The notes under the pieces were generated by a model, which had not been told where the DNA came from, made no database searches, and was given only the letters and a program-made list of their open reading frames with translations. The position numbers were made by a program, and so were the translations under genes. A stretch of 47,703 bases of DNA, taken from Novipirellula herctigrandis. Lineage in GTDB: Bacteria > Planctomycetota > Planctomycetia > Pirellulales > Pirellulaceae. Shown piece after piece: positions 35,652 to 44,344 of this stretch. Position 1 is the first letter of the stretch; every line of letters begins with the position of its first letter. Where the stretch lies: positions 1,822,240-1,869,942 of the forward strand of contig SJPJ01000001.1 in NCBI GenBank assembly GCA_007859835.1, in the 5' to 3' direction.

Positions 35652-37151
35652 ATGTCAGGCAATCTTCGAAATCCAAACGAATCTGTGCAATCTCGCCGTG
35701 ATATGCTCATCATCGCCTCGGCGCTTTTCGCGGGGGGCGTCGCGCCGATCGGGCTCAGCCATGCGACGGAGATGTCAGCACAAACATTAAGCGTTGACCA
35801 CACGCGAAACCTGTTTCGCGTGCGAGTCGAAATCGATGCTAAAGGAAACGTGAACGTCCCCAAGAACCCGCTCGTGTCTCGCAAGAGTGATCGGACATTG
35901 CCACTGACAAGTAGCGCCGTTTTTGATTACGAAGAACGGTTTCGCCGACCCAACGACGCGGTTGCCAATTCGGTAGTGACGGCTTCGGAACGCCACTTTC
36001 ATGAAGCCGAAAGCCAAAGCGAAGTCAATCGCTCTCCGCTAGCCGCGAAACTGCGCCCCGAAGTACCGATGGCCATCGTTCGTCGCGATACGTTACCGGA
36101 AATCACGTACTCGCCCGACGATTATTTCACTCACGAAGAACTCGATTTACTCCGGATGCCAGTTAGCAGCATTGCGGCAGATTCCCTGTTACCATCAGAT
36201 CCGGTAGTCAAAGGGGACCAATATGTGGTCGAAGCCGAGAGCATGCGCTCGCTGTTGAATTTGTCGGCCGTCGACCAAAGTGATGTCAAAGGCGAGGTGG
36301 TCGCGATGTCGCCCACGGAAGCTCGCCTTCAACTTCGCGGAAATATCGACGGAAGCGTAGACGGGGTACCGACAACCATTCGTATCGTTGGCAAAATGAC
36401 CTTCGATCGAACCGCTGGCGTGACCACTTGGTTGGCAATCGCCGTTCACGAGACTCGAGAAATCAGCAAAGCGGAACCAGGTTTCGACATTGCCACAACG
36501 ATCAAGATGGTTCGCAAACCGCTCGACAAACCGATTGCGATGAATTCGCAACCGACCGCAATCGAAATCGAGTCTCCGATTCCCGCGGAACGTCTTTACG
36601 TCCAATTGCGCAGCGGTTCCATTGGATTTAGCTCGTTAATGGATCGCCGATGGCGCATGATGAGCGACAAGCCCGGCTTGGTAATGATGCGCATGATTGA
36701 CAATGACCAAAGCATCGCCCAGTGCGATTTCCGCCAATTGTCGCGGCTTGATGAGAACAAACCGTGGACGATTGAGCAATTTCAACGAGAGATCCGCAAG
36801 ACGCTTGGCGAGCAATGGCGTGAATTTGTCTCTGCGACCGAGCGTGAAAGCGAAATGGGTTTGCGGGTAATGAGTCTGCACGCTCGCGGCGCGGTCGAAG
36901 AGGTGCCGATTGAGTGGGTGATTCAACATTATTCGGATGATTCGGGCCAACGGGTCCTGGCCACGTTTACAATGGAAGCAAATGCGGCTAAGACGTTTGG
37001 TGGATCGGACGTCCAATTGTCGAGCACGATGAATTGGATCGAAGTGTCGCCAACGGCGGTGCCAACGTCGCCCGGACTTGCGACTGGCAATGAAGATGCC
37101 GTTGAGCGAGTAGGACGCAGTGAAGTTCAATCGGCGAGCGATCGCAAATAA
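35652..37151 (+). CDS. Tat-exported protein of unknown function
   Basis: A predicted 499-residue protein from the ATG at 35652; the frame is open to 35592. Near the N-terminus SRRDMLIIASALFAGGVAP is a twin-arginine signal peptide (SRRxxL type), so the protein is probably exported folded. The mature part has no recognisable domain: a charged segment up to about residue 160, then a beta-rich domain (about 170-310) with LQLRGNIDGSVDGVPTTIRI and a helical/strand C-terminal part ending around 460. The same pattern of export signal plus unknown fold recurs in the next gene, 43 bp downstream, and the two are probably cotranscribed. Function unknown. Confidence 0.8.
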   Translation: MSGNLRNPNESVQSRRDMLIIASALFAGGVAPIGLSHATEMSAQTLSVDHTRNLFRVRVEIDAKGNVNVPKNPLVSRKSDRTLPLTSSAVFDYEERFRRPNDAVANSVVTASERHFHEAESQSEVNRSPLAAKLRPEVPMAIVRRDTLPEITYSPDDYFTHEELDLLRMPVSSIAADSLLPSDPVVKGDQYVVEAESMRSLLNLSAVDQSDVKGEVVAMSPTEARLQLRGNIDGSVDGVPTTIRIVGKMTFDRTAGVTTWLAIAVHETREISKAEPGFDIATTIKMVRKPLDKPIAMNSQPTAIEIESPIPAERLYVQLRSGSIGFSSLMDRRWRMMSDKPGLVMMRMIDNDQSIAQCDFRQLSRLDENKPWTIEQFQREIRKTLGEQWREFVSATERESEMGLRVMSLHARGAVEEVPIEWVIQHYSDDSGQRVLATFTMEANAAKTFGGSDVQLSSTMNWIEVSPTAVPTSPGLATGNEDAVERVGRSEVQSASDRK

Positions 37152-37194
37152 CGTTTTGCGATACAATTCGTAAGCACTTTTTTTCCCGACGGTA

Positions 37195-38214
37195 GTGAAA
37201 ATGGTTTCCGGTCGATCAATCTATTTTGCAGGTCTGTTCGTTGTCTGCGCATCCGTAACAGGCAGCATTTTGCTAGCCCAAGACGCAGCTGGGCAGAAGG
37301 GGGCGGAAAACGATCCGTCGACGCAAGAGCAAACCGAGTTTGCCCCCGGCGTCGTCACGGTAATCCCGCCAGCGCCCGATCCAAAGGAAACTTTCGACGG
37401 TCCGTTGACGCTTCAAACGTTGCTCGACGGGCATCCCGAGATTCGATGGGGTGGTGATTCGCATCCCGAGGGCAAGCCACACTTTGATCCACGCAGCCAA
37501 ATGCTGACCGAGATGGCCGAAGAAGTCTTCTTGCGACGCGAAATCTATGCGTTTGAGTTTTCGTTCAAACCGCTGCGTCAAATCTACATTGACGTGCCAC
37601 GTTCCGATGGGCGGATGCAACGAAAATTGATTTGGTACTTGGTTTTTCGCATCCGCTATCGCGGTGGTGATTTGCGACCGGCGGCAGATGTCGTCGGCGG
37701 CAAAGAAATTTTCGAGCGAATCGAATCGGTTAGCTACCAATCGCGGCGAATTTTCCCGATGTTGGTTCTCAACAATCGTATCAGTGGCAAGCGGTACGTC
37801 GATCGAATCCTACCAACAGCGAAGCAAAAAATTGCCATTCGCGAACAGATCACTGCACCGCTCTACAACACGGTCGAAATCTCGCGAGCCGAAATTCCTC
37901 AGTCGACCGATCCAGCCTCCCCTGGCGTATGGGGTGTGGCGACGTGGGAAGATGTCGACCCCAAGCTAGATTTTTTGTCGGTGGACGTCTTCGGTTTGAC
38001 CAATGCGTTCGAACAAGACGGGGAAGGGCCTGACGCACCTTACCGCAAAAAAGCACTCCAATTGAACTTCTATCGTCCGGGGGATGCGGTCAAGCAAACC
38101 GAGGACAAAATCCGTTTTGGAGTCCCTGCCTACGAGAAAAAGTCCGAGCAAGAGTACTATTTAAAGCAGTACGGTCTCGACAAGCGACTCGACTATCAAT
38201 GGATTTTCCGGTAG
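37195..38214 (+). CDS. Secreted protein of unknown function
   Basis: A 339-residue protein from GTG 37195, or 337 from the ATG at 37201. It has a signal peptide (YFAGLFVVCASVTGSILLAQ). The mature protein starts with a short acidic linker. It is followed by a domain with conserved-looking Trp, Arg and aromatic residues (LQTLLDGHPEIRW, MQRKLIWYLVFRIRYRGGDL, RIFPMLVLNNRISGKRYVDR, GVWGVATWEDVDPKLDFLSV), which suggests a beta-sandwich. I do not recognise the family. It follows the Tat-exported gene closely and is followed by hairpins before obgE. Confidence 0.82.
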   Translation: MKMVSGRSIYFAGLFVVCASVTGSILLAQDAAGQKGAENDPSTQEQTEFAPGVVTVIPPAPDPKETFDGPLTLQTLLDGHPEIRWGGDSHPEGKPHFDPRSQMLTEMAEEVFLRREIYAFEFSFKPLRQIYIDVPRSDGRMQRKLIWYLVFRIRYRGGDLRPAADVVGGKEIFERIESVSYQSRRIFPMLVLNNRISGKRYVDRILPTAKQKIAIREQITAPLYNTVEISRAEIPQSTDPASPGVWGVATWEDVDPKLDFLSVDVFGLTNAFEQDGEGPDAPYRKKALQLNFYRPGDAVKQTEDKIRFGVPAYEKKSEQEYYLKQYGLDKRLDYQWIFR

Positions 38215-38231
38215 GATTCAGTGTTGGTTTT

Positions 38232-38248
38232 AAAGGGTCAGACCCTTT
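38232..38248. terminator. Palindromic hairpin after the secreted protein gene
   Basis: AAAGGGT-CAG-ACCCTTT, a 7-bp perfect stem with a 3-nt loop, 17 bp after the stop. The T run is inside the right arm. GGGTCAGACCC-type palindromes recur in many bacterial genomes as short dispersed repeats, so it may be a repeat as well as a terminator. Confidence 0.45.
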
Positions 38249-38314
38249 CTTGAGCAAAGCAAAATGAGTGGCAAGCCGCTCGATTAGCAGATCCACACCA
38301 CACAAGTCCATCTG

Positions 38315-38351
38315 CGGCTGACCTGCAAATGAAGCACGGGTCAGCCGTTTT
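38315..38351 (+). terminator. Intrinsic terminator or attenuator upstream of obgE
   Basis: CGGCTGACC, a 15-nt loop, GGTCAGCCG, then TTTT. The 9-bp stem with T-tract ends 22 bp before the obgE ATG. It could end the upstream transcription unit or act as an attenuator for obgE. Confidence 0.55.
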
Positions 38352-38373
38352 CTGTTGAGTAAGAGCACTCGTT

Positions 38374-39570
38374 ATGTTCGTTGATCGTGTCCGCATTGAA
38401 TTGCACGCTGGTAGAGGTGGCGATGGCTGTATGAGTTTTCGCCGCGAAAAATTCGTTCCCAAGGGGGGGCCCGATGGCGGTGATGGAGGCGACGGCGGCA
38501 GCCTAATCCTCCACGCTCAAGACGGCGTGAACAGTTTGGCAGCATTCGCCAACCGCCGATTCTACAAGGCTCCCAAAGGCCAACCGGGCCAAGGTTCGAT
38601 GCGTTATGGGCGCGGCGGCCGCGATCAAAAGTTGCTCGTGCCGACCGGTACCACCGTGATCGATGCCGAGAACGGATTTGTGATCAAAGACTTAACCGAC
38701 GAAGGGGAAGAATTCGTCATCGCTCGTGGCGGCAAAGGTGGCCGTGGTAACGCTTCGTTCAAAACCGCTACCAATCGTGCCCCGCGTGATCGAACACTCG
38801 GCGGAGACGGCGAAATTCGCGATGTCATCCTAGAGCTTAAATCGATCGCCGATGTTGGGCTGGTGGGATTGCCCAATGCGGGAAAGAGCACGCTATTGAG
38901 CCGAATTAGTGCCGCGCGTCCCGAGATCGCTGATTATCCCTTTACCACCAAACACCCCAACCTTGGGATCGTGGAAGTTGGTATCGAGCGTTCGTTTGTC
39001 CTTGCCGATATCCCTGGATTGATCGAAGGGGCAAGCGATGGAATCGGGTTAGGACACGAGTTTCTCCGCCATGTCGAACGGGCCGGTTTGTTAGTTCACT
39101 TAGTGGAACCTGCCCCTGTCGACGAGAGTGACCCGATTCAAAACTACCACGCAATCCGCGCCGAGCTAACTCAATATGATGCATCACTTGGTGAACGGGA
39201 CGAGATTGTGGTTGTTTCCAAAGGAGAGATGCCGGGCTCGGAAGCAATTTGTGAAACGATCGCAGAGCAAACTGGCAAAGAAGTTTTCTTGATCAGTGCG
39301 GTCACAGGCGAAGGGCTCGACCCGCTTGTACTTGAGATCATGGAACGGGTCGAACGTCGGCGCGAGGCGCTTGCCGATGCAAAATCGAATCGTCCGTCGC
39401 AACCGAACGCCTCCGAATCAACCAAGGGCGAGAAAAAGAAACGTCCGAAAAAGTTGCCACCTCACCTGTCCGGCGCAACGGCACAATTGTCAAACGAAAA
39501 TCAACCACGTGATTTCGATGACGAAGCGTACGAACAAGATATCGCGACCGATACGGAGAGCGATAAATGA
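38374..39570 (+). CDS. obgE: Obg family GTPase (CgtA), ribosome assembly
   Basis: A 398-residue essential-type GTPase for large-subunit assembly and stress signalling; cytosolic. The glycine-rich Obg domain is at 1-158 ([20 protein letters not shown]). The G domain has the P-loop GLPNAGKST at 165-173, TT switch I near 191 and DIPG at 212-215. The G4 position, normally NKxD, reads VSKGEMPG at about 281-288, a deviation listed as a finding. The C-terminal tail is basic and low-complexity, with no recognisable OCT domain. The usual neighbours rplU and rpmA are not here. It overlaps coaX by 4 bp. Confidence 0.96.
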   Translation: MFVDRVRIELHAGRGGDGCMSFRREKFVPKGGPDGGDGGDGGSLILHAQDGVNSLAAFANRRFYKAPKGQPGQGSMRYGRGGRDQKLLVPTGTTVIDAENGFVIKDLTDEGEEFVIARGGKGGRGNASFKTATNRAPRDRTLGGDGEIRDVILELKSIADVGLVGLPNAGKSTLLSRISAARPEIADYPFTTKHPNLGIVEVGIERSFVLADIPGLIEGASDGIGLGHEFLRHVERAGLLVHLVEPAPVDESDPIQNYHAIRAELTQYDASLGERDEIVVVSKGEMPGSEAICETIAEQTGKEVFLISAVTGEGLDPLVLEIMERVERRREALADAKSNRPSQPNASESTKGEKKKRPKKLPPHLSGATAQLSNENQPRDFDDEAYEQDIATDTESDK

Positions 39571-40370
39571 GTGGCCCCGTCGCCTTGGTCGCGGTCGATG
39601 TCGGGAACACGGCCGTGAAATTGTCGATCGAGCCGCTTGCCCCTTCCGAAGGTGCTTCATTCAAACTGGTCCATGCGTTCAAGCTCGACCGAGCGAATTG
39701 GCCTGCGGCCATTGTCCAATGGGCCCAGTCAACGGCGGCGGCAAGCAAGTTGTCGCTCGAACAATCGCATTGGTTGATTTCGAGTGTCCAACGCCGCGCA
39801 GCCGAAAAATTGCGTAAACAGATTGCCCAGTCCATTCCCTCGACGACGCTCCAACAGATCACTCACCACGATGTGCCGATGAAGATGCGAATCGATGCAC
39901 CCGGCTCGCTCGGCATTGACCGATTACTCAGCGCGTTTGCGGCCCAAAACCGGTTCAAGACTCCACTGGTCATTGTTGACGCCGGTTCGGCGGTGACGGT
40001 TGATTATGTGAATGCGTCAGACGAATTTTGTGGCGGCGCGATTTTGCCAGGATTGAACCTGCAAACCAACGCCTTGGCCACGGGGACCGACGCGCTGCCA
40101 CCGATCGATTGGACCGACACGCCCTCGCTCCGCATTCCAGGAAAAAACACTTCGGAGGCAATTCAACTTGGCGTATTGACCAGCGTCACCGCAGCCATTG
40201 ACCGGCTCGTGCAGGCCTATGAAAATGAAACGCAGCAAGGTGATGAAGTGACGGTTGTTTTGTGCGGCGGTGATGCACCCGTGATCTCGGGTTGGGTCCA
40301 ACACACGCACACGGTCCAGCCCGAATTGGTGCTCGAGGGGCTGTGCGATTTGGTCCGACCACCAAAATAG
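39567..40370 (+). CDS. coaX: Type III pantothenate kinase
   Basis: Phosphorylates pantothenate, the first step of CoA synthesis. A 267-residue ASKHA-fold protein. [12 protein letters not shown] near residue 9 is the phosphate-1 motif, [13 protein letters not shown] near 112 the GxDR block, and [14 protein letters not shown] near 134 the second phosphate motif. [15 protein letters not shown] follows as expected. Its start overlaps the end of obgE (ATGA), so the two are coupled; the pairing of these two essential functions has no obvious metabolic reason. Confidence 0.95.
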   Translation: MSGPVALVAVDVGNTAVKLSIEPLAPSEGASFKLVHAFKLDRANWPAAIVQWAQSTAAASKLSLEQSHWLISSVQRRAAEKLRKQIAQSIPSTTLQQITHHDVPMKMRIDAPGSLGIDRLLSAFAAQNRFKTPLVIVDAGSAVTVDYVNASDEFCGGAILPGLNLQTNALATGTDALPPIDWTDTPSLRIPGKNTSEAIQLGVLTSVTAAIDRLVQAYENETQQGDEVTVVLCGGDAPVISGWVQHTHTVQPELVLEGLCDLVRPPK

Positions 40371-40406
40371 TGTCGCTTTGCAGTGGTGCACGGGCTAACC
40401 TAGTTT

Positions 40407-40442
40407 CGCGGGCCAACAGGCTTCCGCGGGCCAACAGGCTTC
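40407..40442. repeat. 18-bp perfect tandem duplication, non-coding
   Basis: CGCGGGCCAACAGGCTTC occurs twice in direct succession in the coaX downstream spacer. Confidence 0.9.
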
Positions 40443-40526
40443 CGCCGAACGACAGGTGACAAATTCGGTTTGAAATGCAAAAGCAAAGCGGAACTCCTTT
40501 TCTTCTCCTCCAATTAAACTTTGTCG

Positions 40527-42212
40527 ATGCAGTCTAAGAAGATCTCCGACCTGCTGCCAATTCCTGACGGGGTGAAAGATCCTCATCCGTATCAGGTGTT
40601 CGGCTTGGAGGATGGCGAACCCAATCTGCAGTTGATCGTAACTTCGATCAAGCAAACCGTTCGCCGACTCGAAGCTGCCAAGCCAACCGCAGACCCTTCG
40701 GTTTGGAATCAAGCCACGGCGATGATCAACCAAGCTCGCGAGATTTTGCTGAACCCTGGCCGCAAGAAGGAATTTGACGTTCGCTTGGGGATTGTTGACT
40801 TCGAAGCATTACCCTCGGTCCCGCCTCCTCCCTCGCAATCGTCGGAGTCACCATCGGCCTCGTCTGATCCACTTGCCGGGCTGCTACCCAACACCGATCC
40901 ACTAGCCGGGTTATTGCCAAATAGCGATCCGCTTTCAAAGCCGCAGCCGGATCACGTGCCGCATCCCAGCCCAGTACCGAGCCCCGATTTTGGCTCAGTA
41001 CCGAGCCCCGATTCAAGCCCAGTACCTAGCCCCGATTTCGGCCAGTCGCCCGTTTCGGCTGACTCGCCCGTTTCGGCTGACTCGCCGACAGCGTCGCGTG
41101 CCGCCGCGCGGCCGTCTCCCACCGTATCGGTCCGTAATCGAAAACCGGCCCAACGTCGTCACAAATCCCATTTGGGAACGTTCTTCTTTGGGCTCTTATC
41201 GCTGTCGCTTACCGGCCTTATTTTCGGCTTGGTTTGGTTTACAGTTTGGGGGCCAGGCAAAATTGAGGTGACTACGTCGGACGATGGCTTTTCAATTTCG
41301 ACCAAGCCCAGCGAACGTGCGGGCGTCCAAACCACGCGTCCCGACGATGAACAAAATCGCAATCGTAACCGACGCGTGTTCGATCCCGTCTTAGGCAGCA
41401 TGCCTCGGGAACCCTTCAAGTCGCGGCCAAAGCCGCAAGCAAAATCACTTGCCGACAACCTGCAAGCGAACGGGACGCCGGAACTTGTTCCGGACACCGA
41501 AAACGACATGATGTCGGGCGTCGAGCCAGAACCCGATACACAAATGACTCCGGCAAACGAAACCGAAATGTCTGCGGCGATGGAAACCGAAATGCCATCC
41601 GAGCCGGAAATGCCATCCGAGCCGGAAATGCCATCCGAGCCGGAACTGACATCCGAGCCGGAACTGACACCCGCTCAGATGGCGGCCCAAGAAACATTAA
41701 TTGGCGATGCAACCCGGGCGATCATTTCAGCCGATTGGCAGCGGATGAAACCACTGGCACAGCAGGCGACGGAGTCGCTGGGAACGGACGAACAAATCGC
41801 TCGCGCCGAGTCGCTTTACCAATTGGCGGACTTAGCGGTCCACTATAGAAATGGCATTCAACGAGGGATTGCGGCACAGAGTACCGGAAGCGACTTCGAA
41901 GTAATCAAAGGCGTCCGCTTGCTAGTCGTCGAGCCCAACCCGGAGCGACTGGTTGTCCGACGGAACGCCAGGAATTTTGAGTTTGCGTTCGACGAAATCC
42001 CTCTTACCCTCGCCCATAAACTTGCGACTTTTGGCATGAGCCCCGACGATCCCGAAACGGTCGCGGCGAAAGCGGCTTTTCAAGCGGTGTCAAAAAAGGC
42101 CACGCCCCAACACCGCGACCAATCGATCCGCTGGCTCAAGTCGATGGCGGAACCAGTCGAAGGCGTGGACCTACAACAAGTCGCCAAAACGATCGCGGAA
42201 CTGAATTTTTAA
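40527..42212 (+). CDS. Single-pass membrane protein with J-domain-like N-terminus
   Basis: A 561-residue protein from ATG 40527; a TTG two codons upstream is an alternative. Residues about 20-90 (HPYQVFGLEDGEPN ... QAREILLNPGRKKEFD) resemble a DnaJ-type helical module but lack the HPD motif. A Pro/Ser-rich linker with several in-frame tandem repeats runs to about 205. One transmembrane helix follows (about 218-240, LGTFFFGLLSLSLTGLIFGL), then an exported part with a repeated EPEMPS segment and a C-terminal helical domain. The stop codon overlaps the start of the next gene (TAATG), indicating coupling. I do not recognise the whole protein; the architecture suggests an envelope-linked sensor or scaffold. 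Confidence 0.8.
   Translation: MQSKKISDLLPIPDGVKDPHPYQVFGLEDGEPNLQLIVTSIKQTVRRLEAAKPTADPSVWNQATAMINQAREILLNPGRKKEFDVRLGIVDFEALPSVPPPPSQSSESPSASSDPLAGLLPNTDPLAGLLPNSDPLSKPQPDHVPHPSPVPSPDFGSVPSPDSSPVPSPDFGQSPVSADSPVSADSPTASRAAARPSPTVSVRNRKPAQRRHKSHLGTFFFGLLSLSLTGLIFGLVWFTVWGPGKIEVTTSDDGFSISTKPSERAGVQTTRPDDEQNRNRNRRVFDPVLGSMPREPFKSRPKPQAKSLADNLQANGTPELVPDTENDMMSGVEPEPDTQMTPANETEMSAAMETEMPSEPEMPSEPEMPSEPELTSEPELTPAQMAAQETLIGDATRAIISADWQRMKPLAQQATESLGTDEQIARAESLYQLADLAVHYRNGIQRGIAAQSTGSDFEVIKGVRLLVVEPNPERLVVRRNARNFEFAFDEIPLTLAHKLATFGMSPDDPETVAAKAAFQAVSKKATPQHRDQSIRWLKSMAEPVEGVDLQQVAKTIAELNF
40972..41081. repeat. In-frame tandem repeats (24 bp x3, 18 bp x2)
   Basis: Three 24-bp units (40972-41043) followed by two perfect 18-bp units (41046-41081) in the Pro/Ser linker of the membrane protein. 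Both units are multiples of three. Confidence 0.9.
41595..41666. repeat. 18-bp tandem repeat, 4 copies, in frame
   Basis: Units of the form CCATCCGAGCCGGAAATG encode the PSEPEM repeat in the exported part of the membrane protein; the fourth copy has diverged. Confidence 0.9.
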
Positions 42213-42811
42213 TGAACTATCGAATCCCATTACTATCACTTGCCTTGGTTGCCGTTCTCGGTGGCGGGAGACTTTTGGCCGACGACGTCGAGCCGAACAA
42301 CACAGCGACACCCAATGCGGTCATGGATCGCATTGCAGCCGCTTATCAGCAAGATGACCTTGCCGCAATGCTAGATGAGTTTTCGGACGATGCCGCCATT
42401 ACTTGGTACTCCGCTGAAACGAGCCATCGGAACGAAGACTTTATCGAGATCCACAAAAGGCTTTACAGCGGCGAGGCTTCGTCGGTGGAAAACGTCGATC
42501 ACGAGATGAACGTTGACGACGGGTTCATTGTCGTCGACGACAATACAGCGATTGTCGAAGGAACGATCGCGGATCACTTCACACTTGAAGACCGTTCCGA
42601 ATTCACGCTTGAAAGTCACTGGACGGCGACGCTTGGCCAACAGGACGCCGATTGGCAAGTCGTTAGTTTTCAGGCAACCGCGAACATCTTCAACAATCCA
42701 ATGCTCAACCAAGCCAAAGGATCGCTAGCGACATCGATGCTGGCGGCTGGCCTTGGAGGCATTCTGCTAGGCTTTGTCTGCGGTCGACTATCGGCAAAAC
42801 ATCGTCGTTGA
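42212..42811 (+). CDS. Exported NTF2/SnoaL-like protein with C-terminal membrane anchor
   Basis: A 199-residue protein. It has a signal peptide (MNYRIPLLSLALVAVLGGGRLLA) followed by an NTF2-like cone domain (about 33-160), recognisable as VMDRIAAAYQQDDLAAMLDEFSDD at the start, an I/V-rich strand series and W-x-V-V-S-F-Q near the end. A C-terminal glycine-rich hydrophobic segment (SMLAAGLGGILLGFVCG) plus a basic tail could anchor it. The start codon overlaps the stop of the membrane protein before it. NTF2-like folds serve many functions, so the role is not assigned; close coupling suggests they work together. Confidence 0.82.
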   Translation: MNYRIPLLSLALVAVLGGGRLLADDVEPNNTATPNAVMDRIAAAYQQDDLAAMLDEFSDDAAITWYSAETSHRNEDFIEIHKRLYSGEASSVENVDHEMNVDDGFIVVDDNTAIVEGTIADHFTLEDRSEFTLESHWTATLGQQDADWQVVSFQATANIFNNPMLNQAKGSLATSMLAAGLGGILLGFVCGRLSAKHRR

Positions 42812-42839
42812 TCCGAACGATTGATCCGACCGGCAGCGA

Positions 42840-43286
42840 TCACACCGATTTGCGTTTTCGCTGCAATTCGATCTCGTCGAATGTGTAAAGCTTTCCGGTG
42901 CCTGCGCCCGGACAGACCTCGCACGCCTGTTTCCAATCACCACGTTTCTTCACGGTGCTATCCCAAAATGGCCACGTTCGACATTGAATTGGCCGTGATT
43001 CGTAAACCGTGCATTTACGAGACTCGGGACCGAGCAAGATGCAGTCACCGTCGGGATACTCTTTGAGGCTTTTTTCGCGGCCGACTTGGCGAACAAATTG
43101 GTGCTCGAACGCATCGATTTCCATTTCCATTTCTTCGGCCATGGCAGCGATTTCTTCTTCGTTGACCCACACAAACCCAGGCGCACCGCTGCAACAATCA
43201 CCGCACTGCGTGCACTCGAACCGCAGTCCTTCGGCGTACCACTTCTTTTTTTTGTCGTCTTTCTTCTTACTCTGTTTCTTAGCCAT
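42840..43286 (-). CDS. YkgJ family cysteine-cluster protein
   Basis: A 148-residue cytosolic protein from the ATG at 43286; the frame is open to 43322. It has the family's zinc- or iron-chelating cysteine set: FECTQCGDCCSG near the start, CTVYESRPIQCRTWPFW in the middle and ACEVCPGAG near the end. The N-terminus is a lysine-rich stretch. The molecular role of this family is not established; binding of a metal cluster is inferred from the cysteines. It is convergent with the NTF2-like gene and divergent from the esterase-like gene. Confidence 0.9.
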   Translation of the reverse strand: MAKKQSKKKDDKKKKWYAEGLRFECTQCGDCCSGAPGFVWVNEEEIAAMAEEMEMEIDAFEHQFVRQVGREKSLKEYPDGDCILLGPESRKCTVYESRPIQCRTWPFWDSTVKKRGDWKQACEVCPGAGTGKLYTFDEIELQRKRKSV

Positions 43287-43408
43287 GCCCCGATTGTGGT
43301 ACCGATTACGGTGGCAGGTCAAGCGTAGGCGGGCTTGCCTATCTTGACTCTGATCGTCGACAATGAGCGACTTACGACATTTGGTGAAATTAAATCCGAG
43401 GCTGTGTG

Positions 43409-44344
43409 ATGATGAAATCCGTTGCTTACACGATCCTTTTTCTAGCTGTCTTATCGGGCACTGCGACCAACGTTCAAAACGTTTTGGCGGAATCGCCCGC
43501 CAATGTCACCCAAGCAGATTCGGTGATACAAGTTTGGCCGGAACAACCGCCAACCTGGACCGCGCCGAGTGAGTCACAGCGTGACACTAGTACACCCGAG
43601 AGCCGCCAAGTCGGCGGTAAAGATGTGGTCCGCTTGGGGTACGTCTCGACGCCTGAAATGCACGTCTACCATGCCAAAAACACCGAAAAATCGGAAACGG
43701 TCATCGTTGTTTGCCCCGGCGGTGGCTATTCCATTTTGGCATGGGATTTGGAAGGCACGGAAATTGCCGAATTCCTTCGCGAAATCGGGGTGACAACGGT
43801 AGTATTAAAGTATCGCGTTCCTACTCGCGAAGAATCACAGTCGTGGAAGGCTCCGGTACAAGATATCCAACGAACGATTAGCATGATTCGCAGCGGCGCG
43901 GTTGCGGGGCTTGAGCCCAAGCGTGTTGGAGTGCTAGGCTTTTCCGCTGGCGGGAACGCGTCAGCGAGAGCGGCGACGGCGACCGAGCGGTTTTATTCGC
44001 CCATCGATTCGAACGATTCAGCCGGTTTTTCCCCTGATTTCGCCGTTTTAGTCTATCCAGCGTGGCTGGTGGAAAAAGAAAACCCGACTAAGCTATTGGA
44101 CGAGATTCGGGTGACCGAATCGACTCCTCCAATCTTTTTCGCCCACGCTCGCGACGACCGGATCGATTGCCTAAATAGCGTGACGATGTTTAGTGAACTT
44201 CAAAAATACAAACAAAATGCATCGCTACACGTGTTTGCCCAAGGTGGACACGGCTTTGGCGCCCGCCCCGTTGGCAATGCAACGGATGCGTGGCCCGAAT
44301 TATTGGAAAATTGGATGCGTGACCAGGAGTGGATCGGAAAGTGA
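43409..44344 (+). CDS. Secreted alpha/beta hydrolase (carbohydrate esterase-like)
   Basis: A 311-residue exported protein from ATG 43409; a GTG at 43406 is an alternative. It has a signal peptide (YTILFLAVLSGTATNVQNVLA). The fold is alpha/beta hydrolase: VIVVCPGGGY gives the HGG-like oxyanion region, VGVLGFSAGG the nucleophile elbow (Ser near 179), HARDDRI a candidate Asp near 249, and GGHGFG the catalytic His near 281. The overall look is that of xylan/acetyl esterase-like planctomycete proteins, often linked to polysaccharide use. It overlaps the next gene by 4 bp (GTGA). Substrate unproven. Confidence 0.88.
   Translation: MMKSVAYTILFLAVLSGTATNVQNVLAESPANVTQADSVIQVWPEQPPTWTAPSESQRDTSTPESRQVGGKDVVRLGYVSTPEMHVYHAKNTEKSETVIVVCPGGGYSILAWDLEGTEIAEFLREIGVTTVVLKYRVPTREESQSWKAPVQDIQRTISMIRSGAVAGLEPKRVGVLGFSAGGNASARAATATERFYSPIDSNDSAGFSPDFAVLVYPAWLVEKENPTKLLDEIRVTESTPPIFFAHARDDRIDCLNSVTMFSELQKYKQNASLHVFAQGGHGFGARPVGNATDAWPELLENWMRDQEWIGK

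Noticed and set aside
35324-35884. 186-residue open frame on the minus strand
   Set aside because: Overlaps the Tat-exported gene on the other strand, no export signal or domain, and sequence character unlike coding regions.
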